From: Cystobacter fuscus
Lineage (GTDB): Bacteria; Myxococcota; Myxococcia; Myxococcales; Myxococcaceae
Assembly (NCBI RefSeq): GCF_002305875.1
Contig: NZ_CP022098.1
Coordinates: forward strand, 3,534,001 to 3,598,000
Direction: 5' to 3'
Length of the DNA: 64,000 bases
Of the stretch, positions 44,371 to 54,718 are shown one piece after another (positions within the stretch are counted from its first letter, which is position 1; every line of letters begins with the position of its first letter). The notes under the pieces were generated by a model. The model saw only the letters and a list, made by a program, of their open reading frames with translations, made no database searches and was not told where the DNA came from. A program made the position numbers and the translations under genes.

Positions 44371-46035
44371 TCAGCGGCGGCGCACCAGCCAGCTCTCTCC
44401 GGCGTGGGCGGCCACGCTCAGCTCGTTCTGGAGGCGGGCGCCGAAGATGCGCGAGGGGGGCGCGCCCCGGACGAGGAAGTGGTCGTACGCGGTGCCCTGC
44501 GTGGCGTAGTCGAAGTCCTGGGGCCGCCACTCCGAGGGGAAGGTGGGCGGGGGCGTGCCGCGGTAGCGCAGCGGGGAGTGGGGGGTGAGGGCGAAGCTGA
44601 AGTTGGTGCCCCCGCCGCGGGCTTCGGCGAGCGTGGCGGCGCCGTGGAGGAAGACGGGGTGGCGCACCACGCGCGAGCTGGCGTCGAAGATGAGGCCCAT
44701 GACGCGGGGCCTGGGCGCGGTGGCCTCCACGAGCACGTCCCACTCGGAGGCCTCGCGGGAGAAGGCGCGAAAGCCCTGGCCGAACACGAGGGCGAGGGGC
44801 AGGGCGCACGCGGCGCTGGCCAGGCGCAGCACGCGTTGGAGCGGGGGCGGGGTGACGGGCAGGCTCGCGAGGGCGAGCAGGGCGGCGAGCTGCGCGTAGC
44901 GGGTGTTGAGGTAGTAGGTGTAGCCGCGGATGTCGAAGGGCAGCAGGAAGTAGAGGCCGAGCGCGAGCAGGACGAGCCCGGGCATGCGCAGGCGGGCCAC
45001 GGGGCCCTCGGGGCTGGGGGCGGGACGCACGAGGCCCAACACCAGGGCGCACGCGGCCACCGCGCCCACCGCGTACAGGGGCCAGCGGTCCGAGCCGTCG
45101 CGCAAGAGGTTGGCGAGCACCTCGAGGAACTCGGCGCGGTTGTGCGCGAAGCTCTTCCAGGCGAGGTTCTGGGGCGAGAGCATGGGGCCCCAGGCCTTCC
45201 AGGGCGCGCCGGTCTCCACCTCGGAGGGCTGGCCCAGCCGCAGCACCACCCAGGACAGGAAGAGCGCCACGCCCGGCACGACGCCCAGGAGCGCGGGCAC
45301 GCGGGGGCGCAGCCGCGCGGACACGCCGCGGGCGCCCACGTCCTCGGGGATGGGGGTGGTGAGGAGCAACCAGGGCAGGGCCAGCGCGAGGAAGGCGAAG
45401 ACCTGCACGTGGAAGAGCAGCACGGTGGCGAGGCAGAGCGCGAGTCCGGCGGCCCAGGCGCGGCGCTGGTGCGTCCGGGTGAGGGTGCGCACGAAGAGGC
45501 CGCAGCACACGAGGGCGAGGGGAAGGGCGGCCAGGTAGTTGATGAAGCCCCAGCCGAAGTTGTCGCCATAGGCCAGCGGCAGGGCCAGCAGCGCGGGCCA
45601 GGTGGGCCGGCCGAGGCCGCGCAGCAGGAAGGCCAGCGACAGGGGCAGTCCCACGACGTACGCGGAGAGGAAGAGCCGGTTGGCCGTGTCCAGCGGCACC
45701 AGCCAGTGCAGCAGGCTCACGGCGTGGTAGTAGCCCAGGTAGGGCGTCAGCTCGTGCCGCGCGGCGAAGAGCTGGGGGTAGAGCGTGGTGGGATCCTCCA
45801 GCCGGTGCAGGGCGGAGATGAGGTGCAGGTGCTGGGGAAGATCCACCATGGGCAGGTGGGTGGACACCCAGAGGGGCAGCGCCCCCAGCACGAGGGCGGC
45901 GGCGGAGACGAGGCGAGCGGTTCGCGCGGACACGGAGGAGCGGGACTGTACGTGGCGCCCTCCCTCGCGGCGAGCACTCGTGCGTCCTTGCCGTGGCCGG
46001 AGGGGCGCCGTGCGAAGGCCGCGCCGCCGCTCCAT
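44371..46035 (-). CDS. Polytopic membrane protein, possible GT-C-type glycosyltransferase
   Basis: A 554-residue protein with about 11-12 membrane helices. The first periplasmic loop has THLPMVDLPQHLHLISALHRL, whose acidic residue and His cluster are in the place of the catalytic Asp of GT-C enzymes (GT39/GT83). A soluble C-terminal part of about 130 residues follows (from FREASEWDVLVEA-like FSREASEWDVLVEA). Function is therefore a guess. ATG 46035 is the only ATG, followed by 34 Arg-rich residues; GTG 45933 directly before the first helix is an equally possible start, neither with a good ribosome site. Confidence 0.7.
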   Translation of the reverse strand: MERRRGLRTAPLRPRQGRTSARREGGRHVQSRSSVSARTARLVSAAALVLGALPLWVSTHLPMVDLPQHLHLISALHRLEDPTTLYPQLFAARHELTPYLGYYHAVSLLHWLVPLDTANRLFLSAYVVGLPLSLAFLLRGLGRPTWPALLALPLAYGDNFGWGFINYLAALPLALVCCGLFVRTLTRTHQRRAWAAGLALCLATVLLFHVQVFAFLALALPWLLLTTPIPEDVGARGVSARLRPRVPALLGVVPGVALFLSWVVLRLGQPSEVETGAPWKAWGPMLSPQNLAWKSFAHNRAEFLEVLANLLRDGSDRWPLYAVGAVAACALVLGLVRPAPSPEGPVARLRMPGLVLLALGLYFLLPFDIRGYTYYLNTRYAQLAALLALASLPVTPPPLQRVLRLASAACALPLALVFGQGFRAFSREASEWDVLVEATAPRPRVMGLIFDASSRVVRHPVFLHGAATLAEARGGGTNFSFALTPHSPLRYRGTPPPTFPSEWRPQDFDYATQGTAYDHFLVRGAPPSRIFGARLQNELSVAAHAGESWLVRRR

Positions 46036-46113
46036 CGGTTTGGACAGGGGTGGAGCCGCTGGGCTATAGCCTGGAGGGTAGGGACGCGCGGCTACCCCGG
46101 GAGGTCTGAGGAC

Positions 46114-46458
46114 ATGATGCGCATCGCGTTGGTGGTGGTGTGGGGGGGAGTGATGTTCGCGGCGGGTGAGGCGGGGGCGTGCGAGGCACACGCCGCCAAG
46201 GCCCGAGCCACGGCGCCCGTGAGTCCGGATTCACGGCGGGAGGACGCCGCTCCGGACACGGCCGCCGGGAAGAAGGACGGCGAAGGCGAGCCACACGCCG
46301 CGAAGTGTCAATGCAGCAGCGCGGCGGACTGCACCTGCAAGAAGGGCTCGTGCGAGTGCTCCCGGTGCAAGCCCCGCCGCCAGGCGGTCCCCGCGGAGGC
46401 CGAGGCGGCCGCGATGCGCGAGGCGCGCCGGGACGCCGGGGCGGGAGCCGGGGTCTGA
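46114..46458 (+). CDS. Secreted metallothionein-like Cys-rich small protein
   Basis: A 114-residue protein with a signal sequence (MMRIALVVVWGGVMFAAGEAGA). A charged, Ala-rich spacer follows. Then comes a 21-residue cluster of seven cysteines (65, 67, 73, 75, 80, 82, 85) in C-x-C, C-x-C, C-x-C-x2-C order, spaced by Lys and Ser, like metallothioneins that bind Cu(I) or Zn(II) in thiolate clusters. The tail is Ala/Arg-rich. ATG 46114 has GGGAGG upstream. Bacterial metallothioneins are normally cytoplasmic, so export is unusual. Metal binding is inference. Confidence 0.75.
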   Translation: MMRIALVVVWGGVMFAAGEAGACEAHAAKARATAPVSPDSRREDAAPDTAAGKKDGEGEPHAAKCQCSSAADCTCKKGSCECSRCKPRRQAVPAEAEAAAMREARRDAGAGAGV

Positions 46459-46495
46459 CCCCGAGCGGGTTCCACCCCGGCGAGACGTGCTCCGC

Positions 46496-47077
46496 TCAGG
46501 AGCCGCTGTCCTCGGTGGACACGAGCACGGGCCAGCCGCGGGCCATGGCCTCGCGGAAGAAGCTGGCCAGCGCGTAGCGGGCGCTGTTCACCGTGCCGAG
46601 GAACGGATCGATGAGCGACTCCTCGCCCACGCTGCGCGCGGGGTTGAGCTCCACCGGGCCGCCGCAGCGCTCGCAGCGGATGGACACGGAGCGCGCCAGC
46701 GCGAGGGGCACCGCGTAGCGCGCGCCGCACTCGCCACAGTTCCACACGAGCGCCCGTTCTCCGGCCTCGCGCCTGGCCAGCGACTCCAGCTCGTCCGCCA
46801 GCCGCAGCATCGCGGGAAGGTCCTGCGGCGGCTGGGCGAACACCGCCGAGGGGCCCTGGCCGGGTCCGGGACTGCCCAGGGTGGGCTGCCGGTCCCCTTG
46901 CAGCAGGGAGCGCAGCCGATCCTTGGCTTTCACGTCACGGAACTCGGCGCTCGCCAGCGCCCGCTCCACCGCTTCCTGAAGCGGGGGCAGTTCCGGCTCG
47001 AGCCGTTCGTCCGAGGGAAGGGATTGAGGATGAGCCACCATCCGGTGGCCAGGGATTGCGACGAATCGAAAACCCAT
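46496..47077 (-). CDS. Zinc-ribbon protein of unknown function
   Basis: A 193-residue soluble protein. The N-terminal half is helical and acidic, with RLEPELPPLQEAVERALASAEF-like amphipathic stretches. Residues about 133-160 hold a zinc ribbon (NCGECGARY, then IRCERCGGPVEL). The C-terminus has YALASFFREAMARGWPVLVS. ATG 47077 is preceded by TTGGAG; ATG 47041 is another choice. No family is recognised. It is separated from nadA by about 100 bases on the same strand. Confidence 0.7.
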   Translation of the reverse strand: MGFRFVAIPGHRMVAHPQSLPSDERLEPELPPLQEAVERALASAEFRDVKAKDRLRSLLQGDRQPTLGSPGPGQGPSAVFAQPPQDLPAMLRLADELESLARREAGERALVWNCGECGARYAVPLALARSVSIRCERCGGPVELNPARSVGEESLIDPFLGTVNSARYALASFFREAMARGWPVLVSTEDSGS

Positions 47078-47179
47078 GATGGCTCCAAGTCGCACCATGT
47101 CGCCTCCGGTGCAAGGCACGAATACGGCACCTTGACGGATTTGCCTCCCCCTTGACGGACGGCGCGGCGCGTCAATGGC

Positions 47180-48112
47180 TCACAGTGACCATTCCAGCAT
47201 CCGCCGCAGGGGCGTGAGCGCGGCGGCTTGTAGCTCCGCGGGCAGTGTCAGCTCCGGCGTCCCATCGCGCATGCACTGGTAGAGCTTCTCCAGCGTGTTG
47301 AGCCGCATGTAGGGACATTCATTGCAGGAACAATCATTGTCCGGTGGGGCGGGGATGAAGAGCTTGTCCGGGGCACCGCGCTTCATCTGGTGGAGGATGC
47401 CGGCCTCGGTCACGACGATGAACTCGCGCTTGGGGCTCTTGAGGACGTAGTCCAGCAGCCCCTTGGTGGAGCCGATGAAGTCGGCGTGCCGCAGCACGGC
47501 CTCCTCGCATTCCGGGTGGGCCACCACCTCGGCGTCCGGGTGCTGGACCTTGAGCTGCACCAGGCGCTTCTCGCTGAAGATTTCGTGGACGATGCAGCTG
47601 CCCGGCCAGAGCACCATGTCGCGACCGGTCTGTTTCATGACGTAGCGGCCCAGGTGTTGATCCGGCGCGAAGAGGATCTGCCGGTCGCGCGGCACCTGGT
47701 TGACGATCTTCACGGCGTTGGAGGACGTACAGATGACGTCGCTCATCGCCTTGACCGCGGCGGAGCTGTTCACGTAGCTCACCACGAAGTGCTCCGGGTG
47801 CTTCTCCTTGAAGGCCCGGAAGGCCGCCGGCGGGCAGCGGTCCGACAGCGAACAGCCCGCCTTGAGGTCGGGCAGGAGCACCCGACGTGTCGGGTTGAGA
47901 ATCTTCGCCGTCTCCGCCATGAAGTGCACACCGCAGAAGACGATGACGTCCGCCTGCGTCTTGGCCGCGGCCTGGGCGAGCGCCAGGCTGTCCCCGACGA
48001 AGTCGGCCACGTCCTGGATTTCGCTCTCCTGATAGTAGTGCGCGAGGATGACGGCGTTGTGCCGTCGCTTCAGTTCCTGGATTTCCCGCTCGAGGTCCAC
48101 GTCGGCGCCCAT
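47180..48112 (-). CDS. nadA: Quinolinate synthase A
   Basis: A 310-residue [4Fe-4S] enzyme that condenses iminoaspartate with dihydroxyacetone phosphate to quinolinate in NAD synthesis. Recognised by [21 protein letters not shown] at the start, [21 protein letters not shown] (Cys87), [10 protein letters not shown] (Cys173) and CSCNECPYM (Cys266), the three cluster cysteines. Length and spacing match the single-domain bacterial form. ATG 48112 follows AGGAGA. nadB and nadC are not in the window. Confidence 0.96.
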   Translation of the reverse strand: MGADVDLEREIQELKRRHNAVILAHYYQESEIQDVADFVGDSLALAQAAAKTQADVIVFCGVHFMAETAKILNPTRRVLLPDLKAGCSLSDRCPPAAFRAFKEKHPEHFVVSYVNSSAAVKAMSDVICTSSNAVKIVNQVPRDRQILFAPDQHLGRYVMKQTGRDMVLWPGSCIVHEIFSEKRLVQLKVQHPDAEVVAHPECEEAVLRHADFIGSTKGLLDYVLKSPKREFIVVTEAGILHQMKRGAPDKLFIPAPPDNDCSCNECPYMRLNTLEKLYQCMRDGTPELTLPAELQAAALTPLRRMLEWSL

Positions 48113-48490
48113 CTGGTCTCCTGGCCGTTCATTTAACCGGAGCGCTCGCGGCGCACCAGGAGCGAGCACCCCCAGTGAAACCGGGCGAACGTCCCGGCGT
48201 CCTCCTGGTGGGGAGGCACCCGGCCGAGCGCTCCCGGGAAGCAGGGGATTCACCGGCGAGGACACTTGACGCCAACCCTTCCAGGAACCGCTAAGATATT
48301 CCCGAACCCGCGCCGAGGCTGGTGAGCCGACGCCCGGGGTGTCCTTCACCCTGCATCCTGACGTTGGAAGAGGCCTTCGCGTGTCGCGAGCAATTGGGGG
48401 ACGAGTGGCACGGGGCTGTGAGCCGCGCCTGGAAGAGCAACCGACCCGTACCTGGGCTGGTTGAACGGCGTGCGTGCCGCGGAGGGGTCC
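48113..48490. other. 378-base divergent region between nadA and the PilZ operon
   Basis: Both promoters must lie here. A TTGACG and a TAAGAT are seen at about 48266 and 48292 facing the PilZ gene, but with a 20-base spacer, too long for a confident call. No NAD-responsive or other riboswitch was recognised and no open frame has a start signal. Confidence 0.5.
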
Positions 48491-50911
48491 ATGAGTGTCC
48501 CGATTCGAGACGTGCTGGTGGTCCACCCCAATGCGGGCAGGCGGGCGGCGCTCGCCTCGGCGCTCCCCTGGCACCGGGTGGTCACGGTGGAGTCGAAGTT
48601 GGAGGCGGCCGACCAGATGGCGAACGCGGCCCCCTCGCTCATCATCGCCCCTCCGGATGACGCGCGGTTGTTCCTGCGCCAGGTGGCCCACGCGGCCCCC
48701 AATGCCCTGCGCGTCTTCGTCTGCTCCAAGTCGGACCCGGTGGGACTGGCGGAGTTGATGCGCAGCGCCGCCGAGGGCCATGTCTTCAGCGTCCTGGACG
48801 AGGGGCTGTCGGGGCCGGAGCTGGGCCGGACGCTCTCGCACCTGCTGCAGCACTACGGCTCGGCCAACCTCGCCCTTCCTTCCGCCTCCTACACCGTGCA
48901 CTTCCTCATGGATGAGCGGCCGTTCGTGGCGCGGTGTCTGCAGATCGGCAACTTCGGCGCGAGCCTGTTGCTGTCCGGCGACCACACCCCCTCCGCGTTT
49001 CCCCCCAACGCGGCGCTCGAGGTGCTGCGCATCGAGCGCGCGGGGCACCTGGTCTTCCAGACGCCGTGGGCGCACGTGCAGCGGGCGCAGCAGATCCAGG
49101 ATCCCTTCGGCTCCCAGTTACAGCTGGACCTGTCCTGGGCGACGGCCACGTACCCACCGCCCCCCGTGCCCGGCGTCACCATGGAGGAGCCGGCCGAGGT
49201 GGCGGCCACGCTGCGCAAGGCCCTGCGGCGCGAGGCCGTCATGTGGTTGCAGCGCGCCAACGACTCCTCGCTCCAGCTCTGCCTGGAGTCGCCCTCCATG
49301 AAGGCGGTGGAGGGTGGGGGCGTGCTCGAGGGCCAGTCCTCCGGACTGCTGGAGGCCCTGATCGGCGACGAGCTGGATCTGTTCTTCGAGATGGGGGGAC
49401 AGAGCTACTCGGGGGTGTGCGTCCTGCTGGCGCGCTCGGCGGACGGGGTGATGGCGGTGGGCATGCCGCGCTCGCTCGTCATCCGCAACTGGCGCAGCCT
49501 GCCGCGCTTCAAGCCCGTGCCCGGCCAGCGCTTCCTGCTCTCCTTCGCGGCCCCCGTCACCGGCCAGCTCACCACCCGCCCCGTGGAGGACCTGAGCGTG
49601 GGCGGGCTGTCCTTCTCCTTCGATGCCTCCAGCGAGATCATCCCCGCGGGCTCGAGGATCGACGCCTCCCTGTTGCTGCCCGATGGGCACTCCACCGACT
49701 GCCAGCTCGAGGTGCGCTCCATCCAGGCCCTGGCCACGGATGGCCGCGAGGGCTCGACCCCGCGGCCCTTTCGCGCCGGGGCGCGCCTGTCCGGGCTGAC
49801 CCAGGACGTCCGCGACATCATCCTCCAGGCCTTCATGGCCGCGCGCTGCCAGTACATCTCCGAGGGCGCGGACGTCCCCTTCGACAAGCTGTGGCACCTC
49901 ATGGAGGAGGCCCGCTACCGCTTCCACCCGGACTACCCCTTCAGCGCCGGGCCCCCTCCCGCCGTGCTCGGAGAGACCCACCACAAGGTGTACTCCACGG
50001 GGGACCTGGGCCGCAGCCTCGTCTACTCCAGCGACAAGGGCCTGCAGGGGCAGATCGCCGCCCTGCGCATCCACTCGCGCACCTGGCTCGTGCAGCACCT
50101 GGCCGTGCGGCCCGGGGTGCGGCGCAACGAACAGGTCTCCTACGAGCTGAGCAACCTCGCCGTGGAGCTGGGCGAGGTGCAGCAGGACATCGAGTTCGTC
50201 CGCTACTCCTGGCGCAAGGACAACCGCTGGCCGAGCCGCCGCATCGGCTGGCTCGCGCGAGCCCTGGAGACCCCGGGCCTGAGCTTCCTGCGCCACTTCG
50301 CCTACATGCGCATGCCGCTCGCCGTGGAGCCGCCCACGCTCGGCCGGGCGCTGCCCCGGGTGCGCGACGGGGTGCGCACCGACTTCGTGTGGATCGAGCT
50401 GCACCTGCGCGATCGCGGACACCTGGTGCGCGTGCTGAGCGAGGATCTGCTCACGGACGAGGTGGATCTGCGCGCGCTGCGCGAGCGCTACAAGGCGCAC
50501 GGCCTGCACCGCAACCGCCGCGTCTTCGTCGTGGATGGGGAATTCGGTCCCCTGGCCGTGGCCCTGTGCGAGGAGAGCACCCCGGGACTCAACCTCCTGG
50601 AGAAGACCAACGCCTTCTGGCTGCTGGTGCCCCGCCGCGACCACCCCCGGGCGCGCGATGCCGTCCTGGCGCTCGTGCAGCGCTGCGTGGAACATGCCCG
50701 CGAGCGTGGCCGGCCCTCCGCCATCGGGCTGGTGGACGAGGAGGACATCGAGCTCCTCACCGAGGCGGGCTTCGAGAACCTGGGGCGTTTTTCCGAGTGG
50801 ATCTTCCACCGGTCCATGATCCGCCGGGTGTGCGAGCTGTGGCGCTCCGTGTTCGAGCGCTTGAGTGGAGCTCCCGCCCCCGACTGGTCGGGAGAGGAGT
50901 CCGGCGAGTGA
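48491..50911 (+). CDS. Large PilZ-domain protein with receiver-like and GNAT-like parts
   Basis: An 806-residue cytoplasmic protein. Residues 1-115 look like a response-regulator receiver ([35 protein letters not shown]). A PilZ module that would bind cyclic di-GMP sits around 330-440 ([14 protein letters not shown], then [13 protein letters not shown]). The C-terminal 350 residues resemble an acyltransferase-like GNAT fold ([13 protein letters not shown], then [29 protein letters not shown]). ATG 48491 is behind GGAGGGG. Its stop overlaps the methyltransferase start, and a sensor kinase follows, so it is the output arm of a signalling operon, possibly for motility or surface behaviour. Confidence 0.85.
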   Translation: MSVPIRDVLVVHPNAGRRAALASALPWHRVVTVESKLEAADQMANAAPSLIIAPPDDARLFLRQVAHAAPNALRVFVCSKSDPVGLAELMRSAAEGHVFSVLDEGLSGPELGRTLSHLLQHYGSANLALPSASYTVHFLMDERPFVARCLQIGNFGASLLLSGDHTPSAFPPNAALEVLRIERAGHLVFQTPWAHVQRAQQIQDPFGSQLQLDLSWATATYPPPPVPGVTMEEPAEVAATLRKALRREAVMWLQRANDSSLQLCLESPSMKAVEGGGVLEGQSSGLLEALIGDELDLFFEMGGQSYSGVCVLLARSADGVMAVGMPRSLVIRNWRSLPRFKPVPGQRFLLSFAAPVTGQLTTRPVEDLSVGGLSFSFDASSEIIPAGSRIDASLLLPDGHSTDCQLEVRSIQALATDGREGSTPRPFRAGARLSGLTQDVRDIILQAFMAARCQYISEGADVPFDKLWHLMEEARYRFHPDYPFSAGPPPAVLGETHHKVYSTGDLGRSLVYSSDKGLQGQIAALRIHSRTWLVQHLAVRPGVRRNEQVSYELSNLAVELGEVQQDIEFVRYSWRKDNRWPSRRIGWLARALETPGLSFLRHFAYMRMPLAVEPPTLGRALPRVRDGVRTDFVWIELHLRDRGHLVRVLSEDLLTDEVDLRALRERYKAHGLHRNRRVFVVDGEFGPLAVALCEESTPGLNLLEKTNAFWLLVPRRDHPRARDAVLALVQRCVEHARERGRPSAIGLVDEEDIELLTEAGFENLGRFSEWIFHRSMIRRVCELWRSVFERLSGAPAPDWSGEESGE

Positions 50912-51699
50912 GCTACATCCTGGAGTCCAATGACGAGACGCGTCGGCTGCTCGTGCAGGAGCGCACGGGCAACGCGCGCGAGGCGCTGCTGCTGTCGGGG
51001 CTCCGGCAGGGAGATCGCGTGCTCGACGCGGGCTGCGGCCCGGGGGGCATCACGGAGATCATCGCCGAGCTGGTGGGGCCCTCGGGCCAGGTCACCGGCA
51101 TCGACCTGAGCGAGGAGCGGCTGGCGCGGGCGCGGCAGCTCAACCAGCACCACGCGCACCTGCGCTTCCTGGCGGCGGACGTGTGCCGCACCGGCCTGCC
51201 GGACCACGCGTTCGACTACACGTGGAGCCAGTTCGTGCTGCAGCACGTGCCCGAGCGCTGGCAGGCCCTCGGGGAGCTCATCCGGGTGACGCGCCCGGGG
51301 GGCAAGGTGGTCATCTCCGAGTTCGATGGCTTCGGCCTGGGCAACTGGCCCTTTCCCGAGGACCTGCGGGAGTGGTGCCTGCGCTTCACCGACGCGCTCA
51401 TGCGCGTGGCCCAGCTCGACATCCACGTGGGCCGCAAGGTCTTCCACGAGATGCGCCGCCAGGGGCTCACCCAGGTGCGCGTCCACGTCTTGCCGCAGTT
51501 CGTCATCGCCGGCGCGGCCGACGCCTCCCACCAAAAGGATTGGGAAACCCGGTTTTCCTCGATGGAACCGGCGTTGGCTCCCCTGCTTGGCGGTCTGGAG
51601 GACTTCCGGAGGATGAGCCAGCGCTACCTGGAGTTACTGGCGGACCCCGACGCATTAAAGTACTCGATCCTATTGGTCACAGAAGGAACGAGGCCTTGA
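50908..51699 (+). CDS. SAM-dependent class I methyltransferase
   Basis: A 263-residue enzyme starting with GTG at 50908 in a GTGA overlap with the PilZ gene stop; GGGAGAGGAG lies upstream. It has SAM motif I VLDAGCGPGGITEII, the acidic GIDLSEERLARARQ strand, FLAADVCRTGLPD, SQFVLQHVPERWQAL and RPGGKVVISEFDGFG, the ubiE/COQ5-like arrangement. The methyl acceptor is unknown. Its own stop overlaps the TTG start of the histidine kinase, so the three proteins are made together. Confidence 0.92.
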   Translation: MSYILESNDETRRLLVQERTGNAREALLLSGLRQGDRVLDAGCGPGGITEIIAELVGPSGQVTGIDLSEERLARARQLNQHHAHLRFLAADVCRTGLPDHAFDYTWSQFVLQHVPERWQALGELIRVTRPGGKVVISEFDGFGLGNWPFPEDLREWCLRFTDALMRVAQLDIHVGRKVFHEMRRQGLTQVRVHVLPQFVIAGAADASHQKDWETRFSSMEPALAPLLGGLEDFRRMSQRYLELLADPDALKYSILLVTEGTRP

Positions 51700-54620
51700 A
51701 CGAGAGTGAAGTGGTGCGCGGGGACAGGGCTCATCCGGACAACGCTCCGGAGGTGAGCGTACGGACCACGTCCACGCTGTTGCTCTATTTCGAGCGGCGC
51801 TATGGCGCCGCCCGGCTCGCCGATGTCTTCCGTCGACATCCGTTCAGCTTGTCGCTGGACTACCTGCGCACGGCCACCAACTTCATCTCGCTGCCGTTCC
51901 TCGAGAAGTTGGCCGACGTGCTGGTGGCGGAGTCGGGTGACGCGCAGTTCATGCGCAAGGCGGGCCTGTTCATGGCCGGCCCCGAGACGCTCGGGTTCGC
52001 CTACTACATGGTCCGCGCCTTCGGCTCGCTGGAGATCTGCTTCCGCAAGACGGTGGAGCTCAGCTCGAGCTTCAACCGGGTGGGGCAGTTCGAGATCGAG
52101 GAGCTGGCGCGCGAGCGGCTGGTGCTCAGCTACCGCAGCAGCACGCGCGAGCGGCACCGGCACATCTGCGAGCTGCGCATGGGCCAGTTCGCCTCCTTCC
52201 CCACCATCTGGGGCCTGCCGCCCGCGGAGGTCACCGAGAGCCAGTGCCATGTGCTGGGCGCGGACGCGTGCCGCTACCACCTGCGCTGGACGGATCCGCT
52301 GCCCATGTGGGGCCGCTACATCGGCCTGCTGCTCGGCTCGGTGAGTGGGGTGGGCGCGAGCATCCTCGGGCTGGGGCATCCGGCCTTCTCCGTGACGGCG
52401 CTGTCGCTGGCGGGCGTGTCGTTGGGAAGCTGGTTGGACCTGCGGCGGGAGATGCGCCGCAAGGATGAGGCGCTCAACGAGCAGACCCACGGCATGATGG
52501 GGTCGCTCGAGGAGCTGCAGCAGCGCTACGACGAGATGTTCCGCATCAACGTCGCCCTCGAGGACCGGGTGGCTGCGCGCACGCGCGAGCTGACCGAGTC
52601 CAACGCGCGGCTGGAGGCGGCGCTCGCCAAGCAGAAGGAGCTGGACCGGCTCAAGAGCGAGTTCTTCGACAACGTGAGCCATGAGCTGAGGACTCCCCTC
52701 ACGCTCATCCTCCTCACGCTCGACTCCCTGCTGCAGCGCGGCCCCGAGGTGTTCGCGCCGCCCGTGCGCCAGCACCTGGAGACGATGAACCGCAGCGCCT
52801 CGCGCCTGTTGCGGCTCATCAACAACCTGTTGGATCTGACCAAGCTGGAGGCGGGCAAGACGAAGCTGCGCCACGAGCCGCTGGAGATCGAGAACTTCCT
52901 GTCCTCGCTGCTGGTGCCCTTCGAGGTGCTGGCGGACAAGAAGGGCGTGGCGCTGGAGCTGGAGGGCCACGCGCCCACGCCGGTGCAGGTGGACGTGGCT
53001 CGCCTGGAGAGCGTCTTCCAGAACCTCATCTCCAACGCCCTCAAGTTCACCCTGCAGGGCCGGGTGACGGTGCGCCTGCACGAGGACGACACGTGGGTGC
53101 ACGTGGAGGTCATCGACACGGGCGTGGGCATCGCCGCGCAGGACCTGGCGGTCATCTTCGATCGCTTCGCCCAGGCGGACTCCTCGGGCACGCGGCGCTT
53201 TGGCGGCACGGGCATCGGGCTGGCGCTGGTGAAGGAGACGCTGGAGCTGCACAAGGGCGGCATCGACGTGTCGAGCGAGCTGGGCAAGGGGTCCAACTTC
53301 CACGTGCGGCTGCGCAAGGGCCCGGCGCCCGTGCGCGAGACCGAGCCCGAGCCGCCCATCGAGCCGGTGCTCCTGCGTCCCCTGGGCCGCTCGCTGGACG
53401 CGGCCTCCCTGCTCGAGCCCGAGGGCACCCCCGTGGTGACGGCCGTGGAGGCCCTGCCCGTGCTCCCGCCGGAGGTCGAGGCCGGCCCGGACGCGCCGCG
53501 CGTGCTGCTGGTGGAGGACGAGCCGGAGATCCGCGCCTTCCTGCGCCAGGTGCTCAAGCCCTACTACCGGCTGCTGGAGGCGAGCAACGGCGAGGAGGGC
53601 CTGAGCCTGGCCCAGAAGGAGCGGCCGGATCTCATCGTCTCGGACGTGATGATGCCGGTGATGTCGGGCCTGCAGATGCTGGCGGCCCTGCGCGCCTCGC
53701 CGGAGACGGTGGACACGCCCCTCATCCTGCTCACCGCGCGCCAGGAGGTGGAGGCCAAGGTCGAGGGCCTCACCATGGGCGCCAACGACTACCTGGCCAA
53801 GCCCTTCTCGCCCCGGGAGATGCTCGCGCGCATCGAGGCGCAGCTGCGCCTGCGCGACGCGGCGGTGCGCGCGGCGGAGAACGAGCGCCTGGCGGCCACG
53901 GGCCTGCTCACCTCGGGCTTCGCCCACGAGGTGCGCAACCCCCTCAACGGCCTGATGAACGCGCTGCTGCCCCTGCGCGAGAGCCTCACCAGCGGCACGC
54001 CGGACATCGGCATGGCCGTGGCCATGTTGGAGCTCATCGAGGAGTGCGGCCAGCGCATCCGCCACCTCGCCGAGGGGCTGCTGTCCTTCGTGCGCACCGG
54101 CACCAAGGCCATGGCGGTGGACCTGGGCGCCTCGCTGGACGCCAGCGTGCAGGCGCTCTCCTGGCGGCTGTCGCCGGATCTCAAGGTGGAGCGCGACTAC
54201 CAGTGCGCCGAGCCGGTGTGGAGCGATCCGGGCTCGCTCAACCAGGTGTGGGTGAACCTGCTGGACAACGCGGTGCGCGCCGTGGCCAAGGAAGGCGGCT
54301 GCGTGCGGGTGGCCACCTCGCGCGAGGGCAGTGACGCCGTGGTGTCCATCATCGACAACGGGGTGGGCATCAAGCCGGAGAACCTGGATCGCGTCTTCCA
54401 GCCCTTCTTCTCCACCCGCGACGCGGGCGAGGGCACGGGCCTGGGCCTGGCGCTCTGCCAGCGCATCGTCCTGCAGCAGGGCGGGCGCATCCGCATCTTC
54501 AGCGAGTACGGCAAGGGCACGCGCGTGGAGGTGCGGCTGCCGCTGGAAGCCGATCCGGATCGGCTCCTGCCGCCGTTGCTGTCCGATGGCCGGGTGCGTC
54601 AGCACCACTGGAACACGTAG
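51696..54620 (+). CDS. Double histidine kinase with central receiver (HK-REC-HK) and V4R-like sensor
   Basis: A 974-residue hybrid kinase. Residues about 25-210 resemble a 4-vinyl-reductase/heme-NO-like sensor ending in SQCHVLGADACRYHLRW. Two membrane helices (about 215-255) and a coiled coil follow. HisKA 1 has His329 (VSHELRTPLTL) with its ATPase (IDTGVGIAAQD, GGTGIGLALV). A receiver has Asp650 (VSDVMMP). A second HisKA has His744 (GFAHEVRNPLNGLM) and a second ATPase (NLLDNAVRAV, GTGLGLALCQ). TTG 51696 overlaps the methyltransferase stop and follows AAGGA. The second module resembles PAS-free NtrB-type kinases. Two kinase cores around one receiver suggest an internal relay. Confidence 0.93.
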   Translation: MNESEVVRGDRAHPDNAPEVSVRTTSTLLLYFERRYGAARLADVFRRHPFSLSLDYLRTATNFISLPFLEKLADVLVAESGDAQFMRKAGLFMAGPETLGFAYYMVRAFGSLEICFRKTVELSSSFNRVGQFEIEELARERLVLSYRSSTRERHRHICELRMGQFASFPTIWGLPPAEVTESQCHVLGADACRYHLRWTDPLPMWGRYIGLLLGSVSGVGASILGLGHPAFSVTALSLAGVSLGSWLDLRREMRRKDEALNEQTHGMMGSLEELQQRYDEMFRINVALEDRVAARTRELTESNARLEAALAKQKELDRLKSEFFDNVSHELRTPLTLILLTLDSLLQRGPEVFAPPVRQHLETMNRSASRLLRLINNLLDLTKLEAGKTKLRHEPLEIENFLSSLLVPFEVLADKKGVALELEGHAPTPVQVDVARLESVFQNLISNALKFTLQGRVTVRLHEDDTWVHVEVIDTGVGIAAQDLAVIFDRFAQADSSGTRRFGGTGIGLALVKETLELHKGGIDVSSELGKGSNFHVRLRKGPAPVRETEPEPPIEPVLLRPLGRSLDAASLLEPEGTPVVTAVEALPVLPPEVEAGPDAPRVLLVEDEPEIRAFLRQVLKPYYRLLEASNGEEGLSLAQKERPDLIVSDVMMPVMSGLQMLAALRASPETVDTPLILLTARQEVEAKVEGLTMGANDYLAKPFSPREMLARIEAQLRLRDAAVRAAENERLAATGLLTSGFAHEVRNPLNGLMNALLPLRESLTSGTPDIGMAVAMLELIEECGQRIRHLAEGLLSFVRTGTKAMAVDLGASLDASVQALSWRLSPDLKVERDYQCAEPVWSDPGSLNQVWVNLLDNAVRAVAKEGGCVRVATSREGSDAVVSIIDNGVGIKPENLDRVFQPFFSTRDAGEGTGLGLALCQRIVLQQGGRIRIFSEYGKGTRVEVRLPLEADPDRLLPPLLSDGRVRQHHWNT

Positions 54621-54718
54621 AGCGGCCGGCCGGGGGCGGGTGGTCTGACAGGGGGAAGCGCTTCTGGTAGAAGCAGGGGCCTTTTCCCCCTTCCCCCTAC
54701 CCGCGAGGACATCCGCGC

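Noticed and set aside
44404-46113. Gly/Glu/Gln-rich long plus-strand frame running into the metallothionein-like gene
   Set aside because: Antisense of the polytopic membrane protein; the real start of the small secreted protein is the ATG at 46114 with its ribosome site.
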